A stretch of DNA of 64,000 nucleotides from an uncultured Flavobacteriales bacterium. Its GTDB lineage: Bacteria > Bacteroidota > Bacteroidia > Flavobacteriales > BACL11. The stretch covers positions 1 to 64,000 of the forward strand of contig CAJXYM010000006.1 in the NCBI GenBank assembly GCA_913063045.1, read 5' to 3'. The number at the start of each line of letters is the position of its first letter. Position 1 is the first letter of the stretch. The notes under the pieces were generated by a model. That model was not told the origin of the DNA, did not search any database, and saw only the letters and a program-made list of their open reading frames with translations. Below, piece after piece: positions 1-9,305 of this stretch. The translations under genes were made by a program, and so were the position numbers.

Positions 1-497
1 ATAAAACCCATATCTAACATTCTATCTGCTTCATCTAAAACAAAATAAGAAATATCTGATAACGAAATAAAACCTTGCCCCATTAGGTCTAATAATCTTC
101 CAGGAGTTGCTATCAATATATCTACTCCATTCTTAAGTATTTTCGTCTGAGCTCCTTGACTTACTCCTCCATAAATCACAGTATTTTTAATATTAGTATA
201 TTTTGAATATGCTTTAAAGTTTTCATCAATTTGTATAGCAAGCTCTCTCGTTGGAGTGACGACTAGTGCTTTTACTTTTCTTTTTTTTTGATCTATATTT
301 TGATGTATAAGATGATGTATGATAGGTAGAGCAAAGGCAGCTGTTTTACCAGTTCCTGTTTGGGCACTTCCAAGCACATCTTTTTTTTCTAGAATTATAG
401 GGATAGCTTTTTTTTGTATATCAGTAGGGTGTTTGTAGTTCTGATCTTTTATAGCTTTATTTAGGCTAGAATGTAGCCCTAGGTCTTTAAACTCCAC
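1..497 (-). CDS. DEAD-box RNA helicase (RhlE-like), N-terminal part, truncated by window edge; GTG start
   Basis: Reverse-strand translation VEFKDLGLHSSLNKAIKDQNYKHPT...GSAQTGTGKTAAFALP...VVTPTRELAIQ...ATPGRLLDL...FVLDEADRMLDMGF: Q motif, Walker A, PTREL and DEAD box. Not in the ORF track because it runs off the edge. Confidence 0.93.
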   Translation of the reverse strand, partial: MEFKDLGLHSSLNKAIKDQNYKHPTDIQKKAIPIILEKKDVLGSAQTGTGKTAAFALPIIHHLIHQNIDQKKRKVKALVVTPTRELAIQIDENFKAYSKYTNIKNTVIYGGVSQGAQTKILKNGVDILIATPGRLLDLMGQGFISLSDISYFVLDEADRMLDMGF

Positions 498-740
498 AGT
501 TATTTTTTTTAAATTGATTATATCAAAGGTATTAATCTTTATTTAACATAAATTATAAAAAAAATGAAATAGTTATAATTTATTTGACTTTGATTTATTT
601 TTTGTGTGAACATAAATACGTATTTATACTTATTATTTATTTGCTTTTAGTCTTTTTTACACATATTTTTTTTTTATATAAGATAAAATTTAATTATTTA
701 TATTATATTTAGGTTATAATAATAATTTTAAAACAAAATC

Positions 741-3200
741 ATGTCACTATTTCTCTCTATATCGTCTTCATTAACAGACCTTTCTGAATTATTTGGTCTT
801 TTTTTATTTTTAATTCCTATAGCTGTACTTGGCTTCATATTTGCGAAACATAAAGATGAAGAGCCTTCCTTTTTATTGCATATTGATAGAATGAAAGGTC
901 TTGAAGATGGATGGACTCCGGTTGTAGTTTTGACTGCACCTTTTATATTTATATTCAATATTTTTGTTTGGGTAGGGTATGCTTTTGTTGTTTTTACTTC
1001 ATTTCTTGCTTGGCTCTTTAAAACAATTTTTGATTTTGTTGTCAAATGGGTTGTGCTGCCAATTTTTAATGCAATTAGGTGGGTTTTCGTAACAATTTTT
1101 TGGGTACCAATCAAAATAATTGCAAAAATATTATATCATTACTGTTTAGTTTGGATGTGGGATCTTTATAAAACATCTTTTTTTGCTATAAATCATTCTT
1201 ATAACTCGAGTAGACTACGAATTGGTTTTATTGGTTCTTTCTATGCTTTAATGATTGTCGGATTAGGAATCTATCTATCAATTTTAACAGATATGGAATT
1301 TTTCTCATTATTCGCTCTTGGTGTTTCAATACTTCCTGTACTCAAATCTGTGGGCGCAATTACTTCAATGATTCATTTTAATGATAATAGAGATCATAAT
1401 GAACACGGATCTAAAGTTATGAAATCAGCTATAAGATATGTTTTAATGGCTTTAGTGTCTGTTGCTATAATTCAAATACTTTTATATTTGAGTTTAGTCC
1501 CTGACTTAGGCTTAGTTATTTTAGGTATTGCAATTAGTACAAACGTATTATTATCTTTTCTTTCAATAATTGCAATTTTTATTTCCTTTTTTGCGCAAGC
1601 TATATTTCCAAATTATTTATTAGATAATGATGATAAAATATCTGCTTTAGATTCAGTAAAGTCTTATATCCATCAAATTAAAGATAAAGGTGTGCAATTG
1701 TTATTTTCTACAATACCACTATCTTTATTTTCTGTCGTAGTTTTAGCAGTTCCCGTATTTTTAGTTTACTTATCTATTTCTGTTGCTGATAATTCTAAAT
1801 TAAAAATATACGAGAACAAAAAGGAAAGTCTTTCTGAAGATATTATTACAGCTAATAAAGACTTAGCTGTACTATTAAATAATTTTGATTCTAATAATAA
1901 AGATTCAGTAAAGTTAGCATTTGAAAAAGCTATTGAATTTGATATTAGATCTCAGCAAATTTCTTTTGGAAATGATTTCCCGAATAACCTTATTGATAAA
2001 CCTAATAGTATTTGTGATACTCATATTACATCATTTACAAGCGAGTTGCCGCAATTTTTTGAGAATTCTAAATTAGACTCTTTTAATATTTCTGAAAATA
2101 TTGCAGAAATCGAACTGCTTTTAGAAAATTTAAATGAACGCTTTACTGAGTTCAATGATCAATCATGGTCTTTTATTGTTCAAAGAAGAAATTCTAAGGA
2201 ATCTAAAGACGACTGGGTTAACCTTAAAGAAGGAACGGATATTTCTAGATATGTTGATAAATCTGTTTTAGAGGGAGAGACTTATCTTTACCGTGTCAAA
2301 GTTAAGAACTCTAATGGTCAGTCTAAGTGGAGTCCAGTAATCACAAAAAAAATAGATAATTCAGATTTAGTATCTCCCTCTTACTTAAGAGTTACCTCTG
2401 AATTAAATTTCAGAAATGTTCTTAGCTGGAATGATAATTCAAATAATGAAACAGGATTTGTAGTTGAAAGAAAAGTTGAGGATGACGATTGGAGTATTTA
2501 TGCTGAAGTAGATTCTGATATTTCTCAATATGTTGATAAAGGTATTATTGCGGGTAAAGTCTATTACTATAGAATTAAATCTAAGCAGAAGGAAACTATT
2601 TCTGTTGCAAGTAATATTGCGTCTGTAGATGTTTATTTAGCACCTTCATACAGTCTTAAGTCAACAGCAAATTTAAAAAGTTTGTTGCTTGATTGGTCTT
2701 ATAAATATAAGTTTAATGCTTTTGGTTGGACTTATAATAATAAAAGAAAAGCTGGATCAATCACTGCTAACGAGGAAAGTGGTTTTATAAAAAACTCAGA
2801 ACTTTCATTTGCTGATGAAATCACCAAAATGATAGATGAGCAAAATAAACTTTTGACAGAAAAGAATGCAGAATTAGAGTTTACTATTAATAAGATGCAA
2901 ATGTTTGATGATCTAATTAATTATGATAATTCTCAAAGAACATCCTTGCTTATATTCAAAAACATATCATTTTTATTTTTATTAATATTTATTGCGCTTT
3001 TTGGAGGTCTATTACTTAGTATTTACTTATCATATTCTTCAAATTTATTTTATCAAGTATTTAAAATACGACACAATCAAGAATGGTTTGTAATAAAATT
3101 ATTAAATGAAGAGAAAAGTGAAAATAATAATCAACCATTATTAGGCTTTACTCTACTAATATTATTTTGTTCATTTATTGTTTATGTAAATAACCTTTAA
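741..3200 (+). CDS. Large multi-pass membrane protein of unknown function with two fibronectin type III-like segments
   Basis: Many hydrophobic segments at both ends. Two similar internal blocks: W.V.....DISRYVDKSVLEGETYLYRVKV and FVVERKVEDDDWSIYAEVDSDISQYVDKGIIAGKVYYYRIKS. Confidence 0.7.
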   Translation: MSLFLSISSSLTDLSELFGLFLFLIPIAVLGFIFAKHKDEEPSFLLHIDRMKGLEDGWTPVVVLTAPFIFIFNIFVWVGYAFVVFTSFLAWLFKTIFDFVVKWVVLPIFNAIRWVFVTIFWVPIKIIAKILYHYCLVWMWDLYKTSFFAINHSYNSSRLRIGFIGSFYALMIVGLGIYLSILTDMEFFSLFALGVSILPVLKSVGAITSMIHFNDNRDHNEHGSKVMKSAIRYVLMALVSVAIIQILLYLSLVPDLGLVILGIAISTNVLLSFLSIIAIFISFFAQAIFPNYLLDNDDKISALDSVKSYIHQIKDKGVQLLFSTIPLSLFSVVVLAVPVFLVYLSISVADNSKLKIYENKKESLSEDIITANKDLAVLLNNFDSNNKDSVKLAFEKAIEFDIRSQQISFGNDFPNNLIDKPNSICDTHITSFTSELPQFFENSKLDSFNISENIAEIELLLENLNERFTEFNDQSWSFIVQRRNSKESKDDWVNLKEGTDISRYVDKSVLEGETYLYRVKVKNSNGQSKWSPVITKKIDNSDLVSPSYLRVTSELNFRNVLSWNDNSNNETGFVVERKVEDDDWSIYAEVDSDISQYVDKGIIAGKVYYYRIKSKQKETISVASNIASVDVYLAPSYSLKSTANLKSLLLDWSYKYKFNAFGWTYNNKRKAGSITANEESGFIKNSELSFADEITKMIDEQNKLLTEKNAELEFTINKMQMFDDLINYDNSQRTSLLIFKNISFLFLLIFIALFGGLLLSIYLSYSSNLFYQVFKIRHNQEWFVIKLLNEEKSENNNQPLLGFTLLILFCSFIVYVNNL

Positions 3201-3205
3201 TTTAT

Positions 3206-4159
3206 ATGAACAATAATATTATAATTTTAATTATTTGTATTGGAGCTTTTTTTGTTATAAATCTTCCTACATCTGATATTACGGATAAAGAACAAAAAGG
3301 TATTTTTGAATATGTAGTTATACCAGATTTTAATTTTTTTAAAAAAACAGAAATTAATGTATTTAAAATTCATACTAATTTTATTACCAATAAGTTAAAT
3401 CAATATATTAATGCTAATTCATTGGTAACAGCCTCATCTTCTGAGATTGGATTTGAATTATTTGTTAATGCTTTAAATGAAGATTTAGAATTTTATGAAA
3501 ATAAACCTCTTGATAATAAAAGTGTAAATCAAACTAAAGGATTAGAAAATAATTCAATTGAGTCATTAAAGATACTTGCTACAAAAAATAAAAATCTTAT
3601 TGTAAAATCTAAAAATATTGAGTTAAAATCGGAAGATTTAGTAACTGAAATAAGAATAAATCCTACTCTATTTTTAAAAGAACCTAATACAATTGATGAA
3701 GATGTGAGTTTAGAAATATTTGACAAAGTAGACAATGAGTATGATGGAAGAGCAATTGTTAATCAAGCCAAAGAAGCAAATGATAATAACGAAGAAATTA
3801 TCTTAAAACAAGATAATCTAGTATTAGAGAATATTATAAACTATAATTCTGATGCGGAAAAGCTTGTCGATAGTATGCTAAATTCACCATCATATGAAAC
3901 ATCTGATAATAATTATTCCGATAAGAAAGAAATAGTTAAAGAAGAAATTAATTATATTGAATTGATGGATAATTTGATTAAGATTTACTCTCTTAAAAAC
4001 AAACCTCCAGGTTTTAAGAAAGAAGCGAAAATTTTTATTACTCAAAATATGATTGTTGGACTCATTACTAAAAATGATGTCATAAGTATCTTTACAGAAA
4101 ATGCTAAACGTTCAATCTCAAAGAAAGATATTAAAAAATATATTAAAAATAACAAGTAA
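3206..4159 (+). CDS. Hypothetical membrane-anchored/exported protein, probably co-transcribed with the upstream 819-aa protein
   Basis: Starts 5 bp after the preceding stop; one N-terminal hydrophobic segment (NNNIIILIICIGAFFVINL) followed by a hydrophilic body. Confidence 0.6.
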   Translation: MNNNIIILIICIGAFFVINLPTSDITDKEQKGIFEYVVIPDFNFFKKTEINVFKIHTNFITNKLNQYINANSLVTASSSEIGFELFVNALNEDLEFYENKPLDNKSVNQTKGLENNSIESLKILATKNKNLIVKSKNIELKSEDLVTEIRINPTLFLKEPNTIDEDVSLEIFDKVDNEYDGRAIVNQAKEANDNNEEIILKQDNLVLENIINYNSDAEKLVDSMLNSPSYETSDNNYSDKKEIVKEEINYIELMDNLIKIYSLKNKPPGFKKEAKIFITQNMIVGLITKNDVISIFTENAKRSISKKDIKKYIKNNK

Positions 4160-4214
4160 ATTAAACCTTGAATTCTAAATTTTTAGTTTTAATAACATGC
4201 TGATTTAATTAAAT

Positions 4215-5663
4215 TTATTTGCTACGAACATGAATAGATAAAAGTCTTTTTGATTCTTTTTTTACTAATTCATTTTTTCGAAGATCCCATAGTTTTTTTA
4301 TTACTTCTGTTCGAGCTAATTTAGCTGAAATTATGGGCTGTTTATAAATTTCAGGAATGATTTTATCAATCAAATCAATTTCTGTGAGTTTCCAAGGTTC
4401 ATGTATTAAGGCATTATCAATGCTAGATAGTTCAGGTATCCACTTTTTTAAAAACATTGCATCAGGGTCTTTATCAATGGATTGCTTCACTGGATTATAT
4501 ACTCGAATAGAATTTATGCCTGTAACTCCAGCTTGCATTTGAAATTGTGTAAAGTGAATTCCAGGCTCATAGTCTAGAAAAAGTTTTGCTAAATGATAAA
4601 CACCTCTCTTCCAGTCTTGTTCTAGATGATGGCAAAGAAAAGAAACTAACATTGCACGCATTCTAAAATTAAGCCATCCATTATTTATCAAGCAACGCAT
4701 GCTTGCATCTACCATTGGAAAGCCTGTTTGTCCTTTTAGCCACTTACTAAGAAATATGTCATTATTGGTATATTTCATTTGCTCATAGCCCAAATTAATA
4801 CAGGTGTGCTCATAACTACATTCGACCTCAAACTTTTGAATAAAATGTGAACGCCACTTAATCCTTGAAAGAAAAGAGTCAAAAGCTCTTTTATGTATTT
4901 TATAATTACTAGATTTTTTAACAGTTTGAAATACTTGCCTTACACTAATGTTTCCCCATGCCAGATATGTTGAAAGACGACCACATGAATACCTGCTTTT
5001 TTCTGGTTGTGAAATATTGCGATTATAGTCTTTCCCTCTATCTTTCACGAAAGAGTTTAAATATTTGTGTGCGAATTGTTCTCCAGCTGGCTGAAATTCT
5101 AGTGGGTATTTTTTTATAAATGGGAAATCATTAATGTAAAAGTCAAATGGAGATTTTAGTAATTTAAAATTATTAAAACTATAAACATTTCTAATTATTG
5201 TTGAATTGGCATAAGTAAACCAATATTTGTCCCAACCTTTACGATTTTTAGAGCCTCTAATCACTGCCTGATTTTCAAACTCTATCCATTTTGCTTTTTT
5301 ATCTTTAAGTATTTTAGCTACTTTTTTATCTCGAATCCAACTATTATTTGTGCCGCTTTCTTGATAAGATAGTACATTTTTTATGTTATAAGTTGTCGTT
5401 AAATACTCAAAAAAAGTATCCGCATTAGTATGAAAAATATGTACTTCCCTATTATGAATTTTAAGAGTTTTGTTAAGAGCTTTAACTGAGTGATAAATAA
5501 ACTGTTGGTGCCTCAAACTATAGTCGGGATGTTTCATTTGAAGTGGCTCAAAAAGATAGACAATAATATAATTTTCCCCCAGTTGTTCTGCCTCAAATAA
5601 AGGATCATGATCAAACGTCCGTAAATCTCTTTTTAACCATACTATATTTAAATTTTCATGCAT
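4215..5663 (-). CDS. Cryptochrome/photolyase family FAD-binding protein
   Basis: N-terminal IVWLKRDLRTFDHDPLFEA; FAD-domain motifs KGQTGFPMVDASMRCLINNGWLNFRMRAMLVSFLCHHLEQDW and IRVYNPVKQSIDKDP. Confidence 0.9.
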   Translation of the reverse strand: MHENLNIVWLKRDLRTFDHDPLFEAEQLGENYIIVYLFEPLQMKHPDYSLRHQQFIYHSVKALNKTLKIHNREVHIFHTNADTFFEYLTTTYNIKNVLSYQESGTNNSWIRDKKVAKILKDKKAKWIEFENQAVIRGSKNRKGWDKYWFTYANSTIIRNVYSFNNFKLLKSPFDFYINDFPFIKKYPLEFQPAGEQFAHKYLNSFVKDRGKDYNRNISQPEKSRYSCGRLSTYLAWGNISVRQVFQTVKKSSNYKIHKRAFDSFLSRIKWRSHFIQKFEVECSYEHTCINLGYEQMKYTNNDIFLSKWLKGQTGFPMVDASMRCLINNGWLNFRMRAMLVSFLCHHLEQDWKRGVYHLAKLFLDYEPGIHFTQFQMQAGVTGINSIRVYNPVKQSIDKDPDAMFLKKWIPELSSIDNALIHEPWKLTEIDLIDKIIPEIYKQPIISAKLARTEVIKKLWDLRKNELVKKESKRLLSIHVRSK

Positions 5664-5717
5664 AATAAATAGATTTACTAAGATAAATATCTCACAAGAA
5701 ATATACGATTATTGAAT

Positions 5718-5748
5718 AAAAAAAACCACTCATTTGAGTGGTTTTTTT
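5718..5748. terminator. Intrinsic terminator hairpin; probably the ancestral terminator of tRNA-Val on the - strand before element insertion
   Basis: AAAAAAACCACTCA-TT-TGAGTGGTTTTTTT; perfect stem with A and T tracts on both sides. Confidence 0.8.
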
Positions 5749-5749
5749 G

Positions 5750-5771
5750 GTGGGCAATGAGGGACTTGAAC
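5750..5771 (-). repeat. att site, photolyase side: fragment of the tRNA-Val 3' end, followed outward by an encoded CCA
   Basis: gtgggcaatgagggact at 5750-5766 is identical to 12775-12791; identity resumes after one mismatch (gaac). Confidence 0.88.
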
Positions 5772-5821
5772 TTTCTCATTAATATACTGATATTCAGCAG
5801 TTTAAAATCTTAATTCTTAAT

Positions 5822-5843
5822 AGGACACCTAATAGGACACCTT
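5822..5843 (+). repeat. Arm-type repeat pair (two AGGACACCT units 12 bp apart), left end of element
   Basis: aggacacctaataggacacctt identical to 12643-12664. Confidence 0.8.
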
Positions 5844-5966
5844 ATTGGAATCTTTTAGCAAGAGTGTAAAGTTATTTTCACCCTGCGTGGCAAATGTATT
5901 AAATTTTATATGATTTTGAACTTTTAAAACTTCTAAATTAATTAGTAAGTTGTTAATATAGCTTGG

Positions 5967-6038
5967 TTTACGTAATCACCTTTGTGTTAAAAGGTAGTCT
6001 GATATACACACTAGATTTTGGTATTTTGAGTTATTATA
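5967..6038 (+). repeat. Imperfect direct repeat, copy 1 (left of cargo)
   Basis: tttacgtaat-N16-ggtagtctgatatacacactagattttggtattttgagttattat. The copy at 8981-9052 has the same spacing and about 40/45 identity in the distal block (hand count). Confidence 0.75.
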
Positions 6039-6477
6039 CACTAAAATTGTATTCAAAATAAGTATTAATGATTTACAAGGGTTTTCTTTTTTATGTTGTC
6101 AGATTTGATGTCGTTTTAGTGCTAATACATAGCTTTATTCCTCTTCTTTAGTATCTGTAAAGGTAATGTTGATGGCAATTAACTCTCTTACAAGCTTAGT
6201 AGTCGCACTTACCGAACCTTTAGAGCTTCCTGTAAGGTTTTCGCTTATACCTTTCTTAAATGGCACATTATATAATAGAAATTATGCACTTTTGTTTTAC
6301 TCAACAACAATCTTTTTCTCTACTGTCTGTTGTTTTTCTACTTTTCATCTTCTTTATTAAACTTTAATCCTATTTTTTGAGGTGTCCATTTTGCTTCAAA
6401 CAGTCTTATTATAATTCACCTATTTACAGTATATTGATTATATAATAATTAATTGTATAAATATATATAAGTATTTT

Positions 6478-7581
6478 TTAATAAAAAATGGAATTGATAA
6501 ACTCACTAGGATTCTCTTCCTTTAGCTTGTCTATAATAAATTCTTTGTGTGTTATTTTAAGATTATTCAAAGCATCAATAAGCTCCTTATCCGTAAAGCC
6601 TTCCTTTATCCTATATAAATCAACTAATTTTGCTGATATTGAATAATAAAAATCCTGAAAATCACCTCCAACTCTTTTACCCTCAACAAGGAATTTAATA
6701 AAATCCTCTCTTTCTTCTGCAGTTATTTTATTACTTACATTTTCTAATTTCTTTTGATAAGTTTGACCACCACTACCTCCATAAATAGTTGCTATTCCTT
6801 CATTTATAAAAGTACGAAACTTATATTCTCCATTTAGGATATAATGAATCATTTCATGTTTGTTTGATAAATATTCAGGAGAAAGAAGAAGGTTTTCATC
6901 AGGTATAGTTATTCCAGTCTGCATTAAAGCATAATCAAAACCGATAAAGTGTAAACTGCTTAAATAATTAATATTAATTATTTTTAATGGCTGAGTTTTT
7001 TTCTTTACCTCAAATCGTTTATACATCTCAAAATAAAAGGACACATCCTTTACTAATTCCTTTTTCTCTAATTCAGTAAAAGGTTCTAGTTGGTAAAAGG
7101 TAATATTTTCAATTGAATATGTATTATAATCAGTATAATCAGGACTAATATCTAGGTATGTTTCACCTTCTTTCTTAATGAAATTCAAATTAAAAATGGC
7201 ATTATAGAAATCATCATATTTCAAATTAAATGCTTCTGAGTTTAATTTGTAGATAACCTTAAAGTTTGTTTTCTCTGCATCTTGCTTAGAAGATAAAATT
7301 ACATATTCATTATCTTTATTTTTATAATATTTAGAGGAATAAAAATTTAAACTATATTTTTTAAATTGTTCTGAACTATTACTTTGAATATTAATTGAAT
7401 CATATTTTTTATTTAAAAAATAGTCAACTAATTCTAATTCCTTATTTAGAGTACTATCTTGCTCTAGCTGTATTCTAAAAATTTCAGAATGTTTTATTAA
7501 AGCAGAAGTGGTATCTGAGTTTTGAGCATAAATAATTGCTGCATAAAATTGTAGGACTGAAAGTATTATAATTAATCTCAT
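6478..7581 (-). CDS. Exported putative zinc metallopeptidase-like protein (HExxH...E)
   Basis: Signal peptide MRLIIILSVLQFYAAIIYAQ; HEMIHYIL...FINEGIATIYGG is a gluzincin-like arrangement. Confidence 0.6.
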   Translation of the reverse strand: MRLIIILSVLQFYAAIIYAQNSDTTSALIKHSEIFRIQLEQDSTLNKELELVDYFLNKKYDSINIQSNSSEQFKKYSLNFYSSKYYKNKDNEYVILSSKQDAEKTNFKVIYKLNSEAFNLKYDDFYNAIFNLNFIKKEGETYLDISPDYTDYNTYSIENITFYQLEPFTELEKKELVKDVSFYFEMYKRFEVKKKTQPLKIININYLSSLHFIGFDYALMQTGITIPDENLLLSPEYLSNKHEMIHYILNGEYKFRTFINEGIATIYGGSGGQTYQKKLENVSNKITAEEREDFIKFLVEGKRVGGDFQDFYYSISAKLVDLYRIKEGFTDKELIDALNNLKITHKEFIIDKLKEENPSEFINSIFY

Positions 7582-7750
7582 TTTTGTTTTTTCATGTTAA
7601 AATAAAGGTTTAACTGTACGTATTCTTTCCAAAGTGGTATAATTTGTAAATAGATTTCGCTTTTTATAAATAAGACTGTTTTCAAGCATTAGAGTTAATT
7701 TTACATCTCCTCTTTAAAATAGAAATTAAATCATTAAAAAAATGGAAACT

Positions 7751-8560
7751 TCATTTATTATTAAAAAAACTCGTGATATGATTGATATATAAATCTCCAA
7801 AATAATTTTTACTTAGTGAATGAAATCCTTGTAAATGCCCTCCATTAAATTCTATAATATTTATTTTTTTAATCTTTTTAAGTTCTGTGATTTCAGAAAA
7901 ATTATCTTCAGTTCCATGAAAAATAATTACATTTTTTGCATTTTGTAGATTTACAAAAAATAATTCATCATACTTCTTAGAAGATTTTGGGAGTAATATT
8001 TTACGATTTTTTAAATTTTCAACTTTTGTTGTGAAGTTACTTGTATTACTGACAACTCCCTCTAAAATAATATAATCAAGAGTATGTGTTTTCAAATAAG
8101 AGTTTGTTATTATTGTTCCCATTGATAAAGCTAAAACTCCAATTTTCTTATCATTCCATTTTTCTTTTACTTTACTAATAACAGTTTCTAGGTCATCTGT
8201 AAATTCGTTATAATACAGTTGCTTTTGATTTATTTCAAAACTTGAACTTTTGCCAAACCCTCTGTAATCAAATAATACAACATTGTATCCGTTATAGCTT
8301 ATGGAGTAAGCATGGTTTAATAAATAAGACATATTTCCAGCATCACCTCCTGCAATTATTATAACATTATTGTTATTATCATTTTTAACCAATGGACTAA
8401 GCCACCAACTATTTATTTTAGCTTTATCTTTAGTTAGTAGTTGATACTCTTTAAAATCTAATCCTAAAGAATCAGGTTCATATAGGTATTCAATAACTGG
8501 ATTTATTGATAATGCATTTACAAAGCTAAATAGTAATAATCCAAATAGTATTTTTTTCAT
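7751..8560 (-). CDS. Alpha/beta hydrolase with N-terminal signal peptide
   Basis: NVVLFDYRGFGKSS, nucleophile elbow LALSMGT, VIIFHGTEDNF, FNGGHLQGF; N-terminus MKKILFGLLLFSFVNALS. Confidence 0.85.
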   Translation of the reverse strand: MKKILFGLLLFSFVNALSINPVIEYLYEPDSLGLDFKEYQLLTKDKAKINSWWLSPLVKNDNNNNVIIIAGGDAGNMSYLLNHAYSISYNGYNVVLFDYRGFGKSSSFEINQKQLYYNEFTDDLETVISKVKEKWNDKKIGVLALSMGTIITNSYLKTHTLDYIILEGVVSNTSNFTTKVENLKNRKILLPKSSKKYDELFFVNLQNAKNVIIFHGTEDNFSEITELKKIKKINIIEFNGGHLQGFHSLSKNYFGDLYINHITSFFNNK

Positions 8561-8980
8561 AATCTTATTTTATTGTTAATCTATTGTTTTAAACTCCCCA
8601 AACTTAGTTATAATATATCTATTTTCAATAGTTTGAGTTTATTTATATAGGTTAAGAACTAAATACCGTAAGCAACACCTCAACTACCACTTGAAGAAAC
8701 ACACTTAAACAGCCACATTTAAAGTTCAATTTTATAACTATCTATATGCTCAATTTACAGGATGTAGAGTTGTTAATTATTCTCTTTTTAAGCCTTAAAA
8801 ACCTTAAAATACTTCAATATAATAAATAACTAACTTTTATTAATTAATCATTGATAGGTTTGTTTGAGTTCGGAACTGCTGGGTAGATGTAAGTCTTAAT
8901 AACAATACTTTGCCAGACATTATTTTACACTAATAAGGGTAATTCCAATAGTATAATTGTAAATAATTGATTAGTAGTTA

Positions 8981-9052
8981 TTTACGTAATTATGATGCTA
9001 TTTATAGGTAGTCAGATATATACATTAGATTCTGGCATTTTGAGTTATTATT
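8981..9052 (+). repeat. Imperfect direct repeat, copy 2 (right of cargo)
   Basis: tttacgtaat-N16-ggtagtcagatatatacattagattctggcattttgagttattat; pairs with 5967-6038. Confidence 0.75.
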
Positions 9053-9110
9053 TTCCTAATTTAAGAGGGAGAATACATGATTTTATTATACACATGATTA
9101 GTAATGATAA

Positions 9111-9305
9111 CTAAAAATTATAAGCCATAATATGAAAGCCTGTTATATCCTGCAAAGAAGCTACTTGAAACAGCTTTAGAGCCCTTGTAGAGCTATCTAA
9201 TGATACTTCTGCAATGTTACGGCTGTCTATGGGGTAAGAGAGATAAATCCCTCTGCTATCAATATAAGTTTGAACACCATTTTTGTTTATGAAATATGTA
9301 TGCAT
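9111..9305 (-). CDS. Small hypothetical protein, overlapping the end of the polymerase-like gene
   Basis: 64-aa ORF whose start overlaps the stop of the upstream gene at 9305, consistent with translational coupling. Confidence 0.45.
   Translation of the reverse strand: MHTYFINKNGVQTYIDSRGIYLSYPIDSRNIAEVSLDSSTRALKLFQVASLQDITGFHIMAYNF

Noticed and set aside
728-1114. 128-aa - strand ORF antisense to the 819-aa membrane protein
   Set aside because: Lies within a well-supported + strand gene and has no recognisable motif.
6166-6360. 64-aa + strand ORF inside the element
   Set aside because: No recognisable motif; short, and hydrophobicity is explained by AT-rich sequence; orientation opposes all other element genes.
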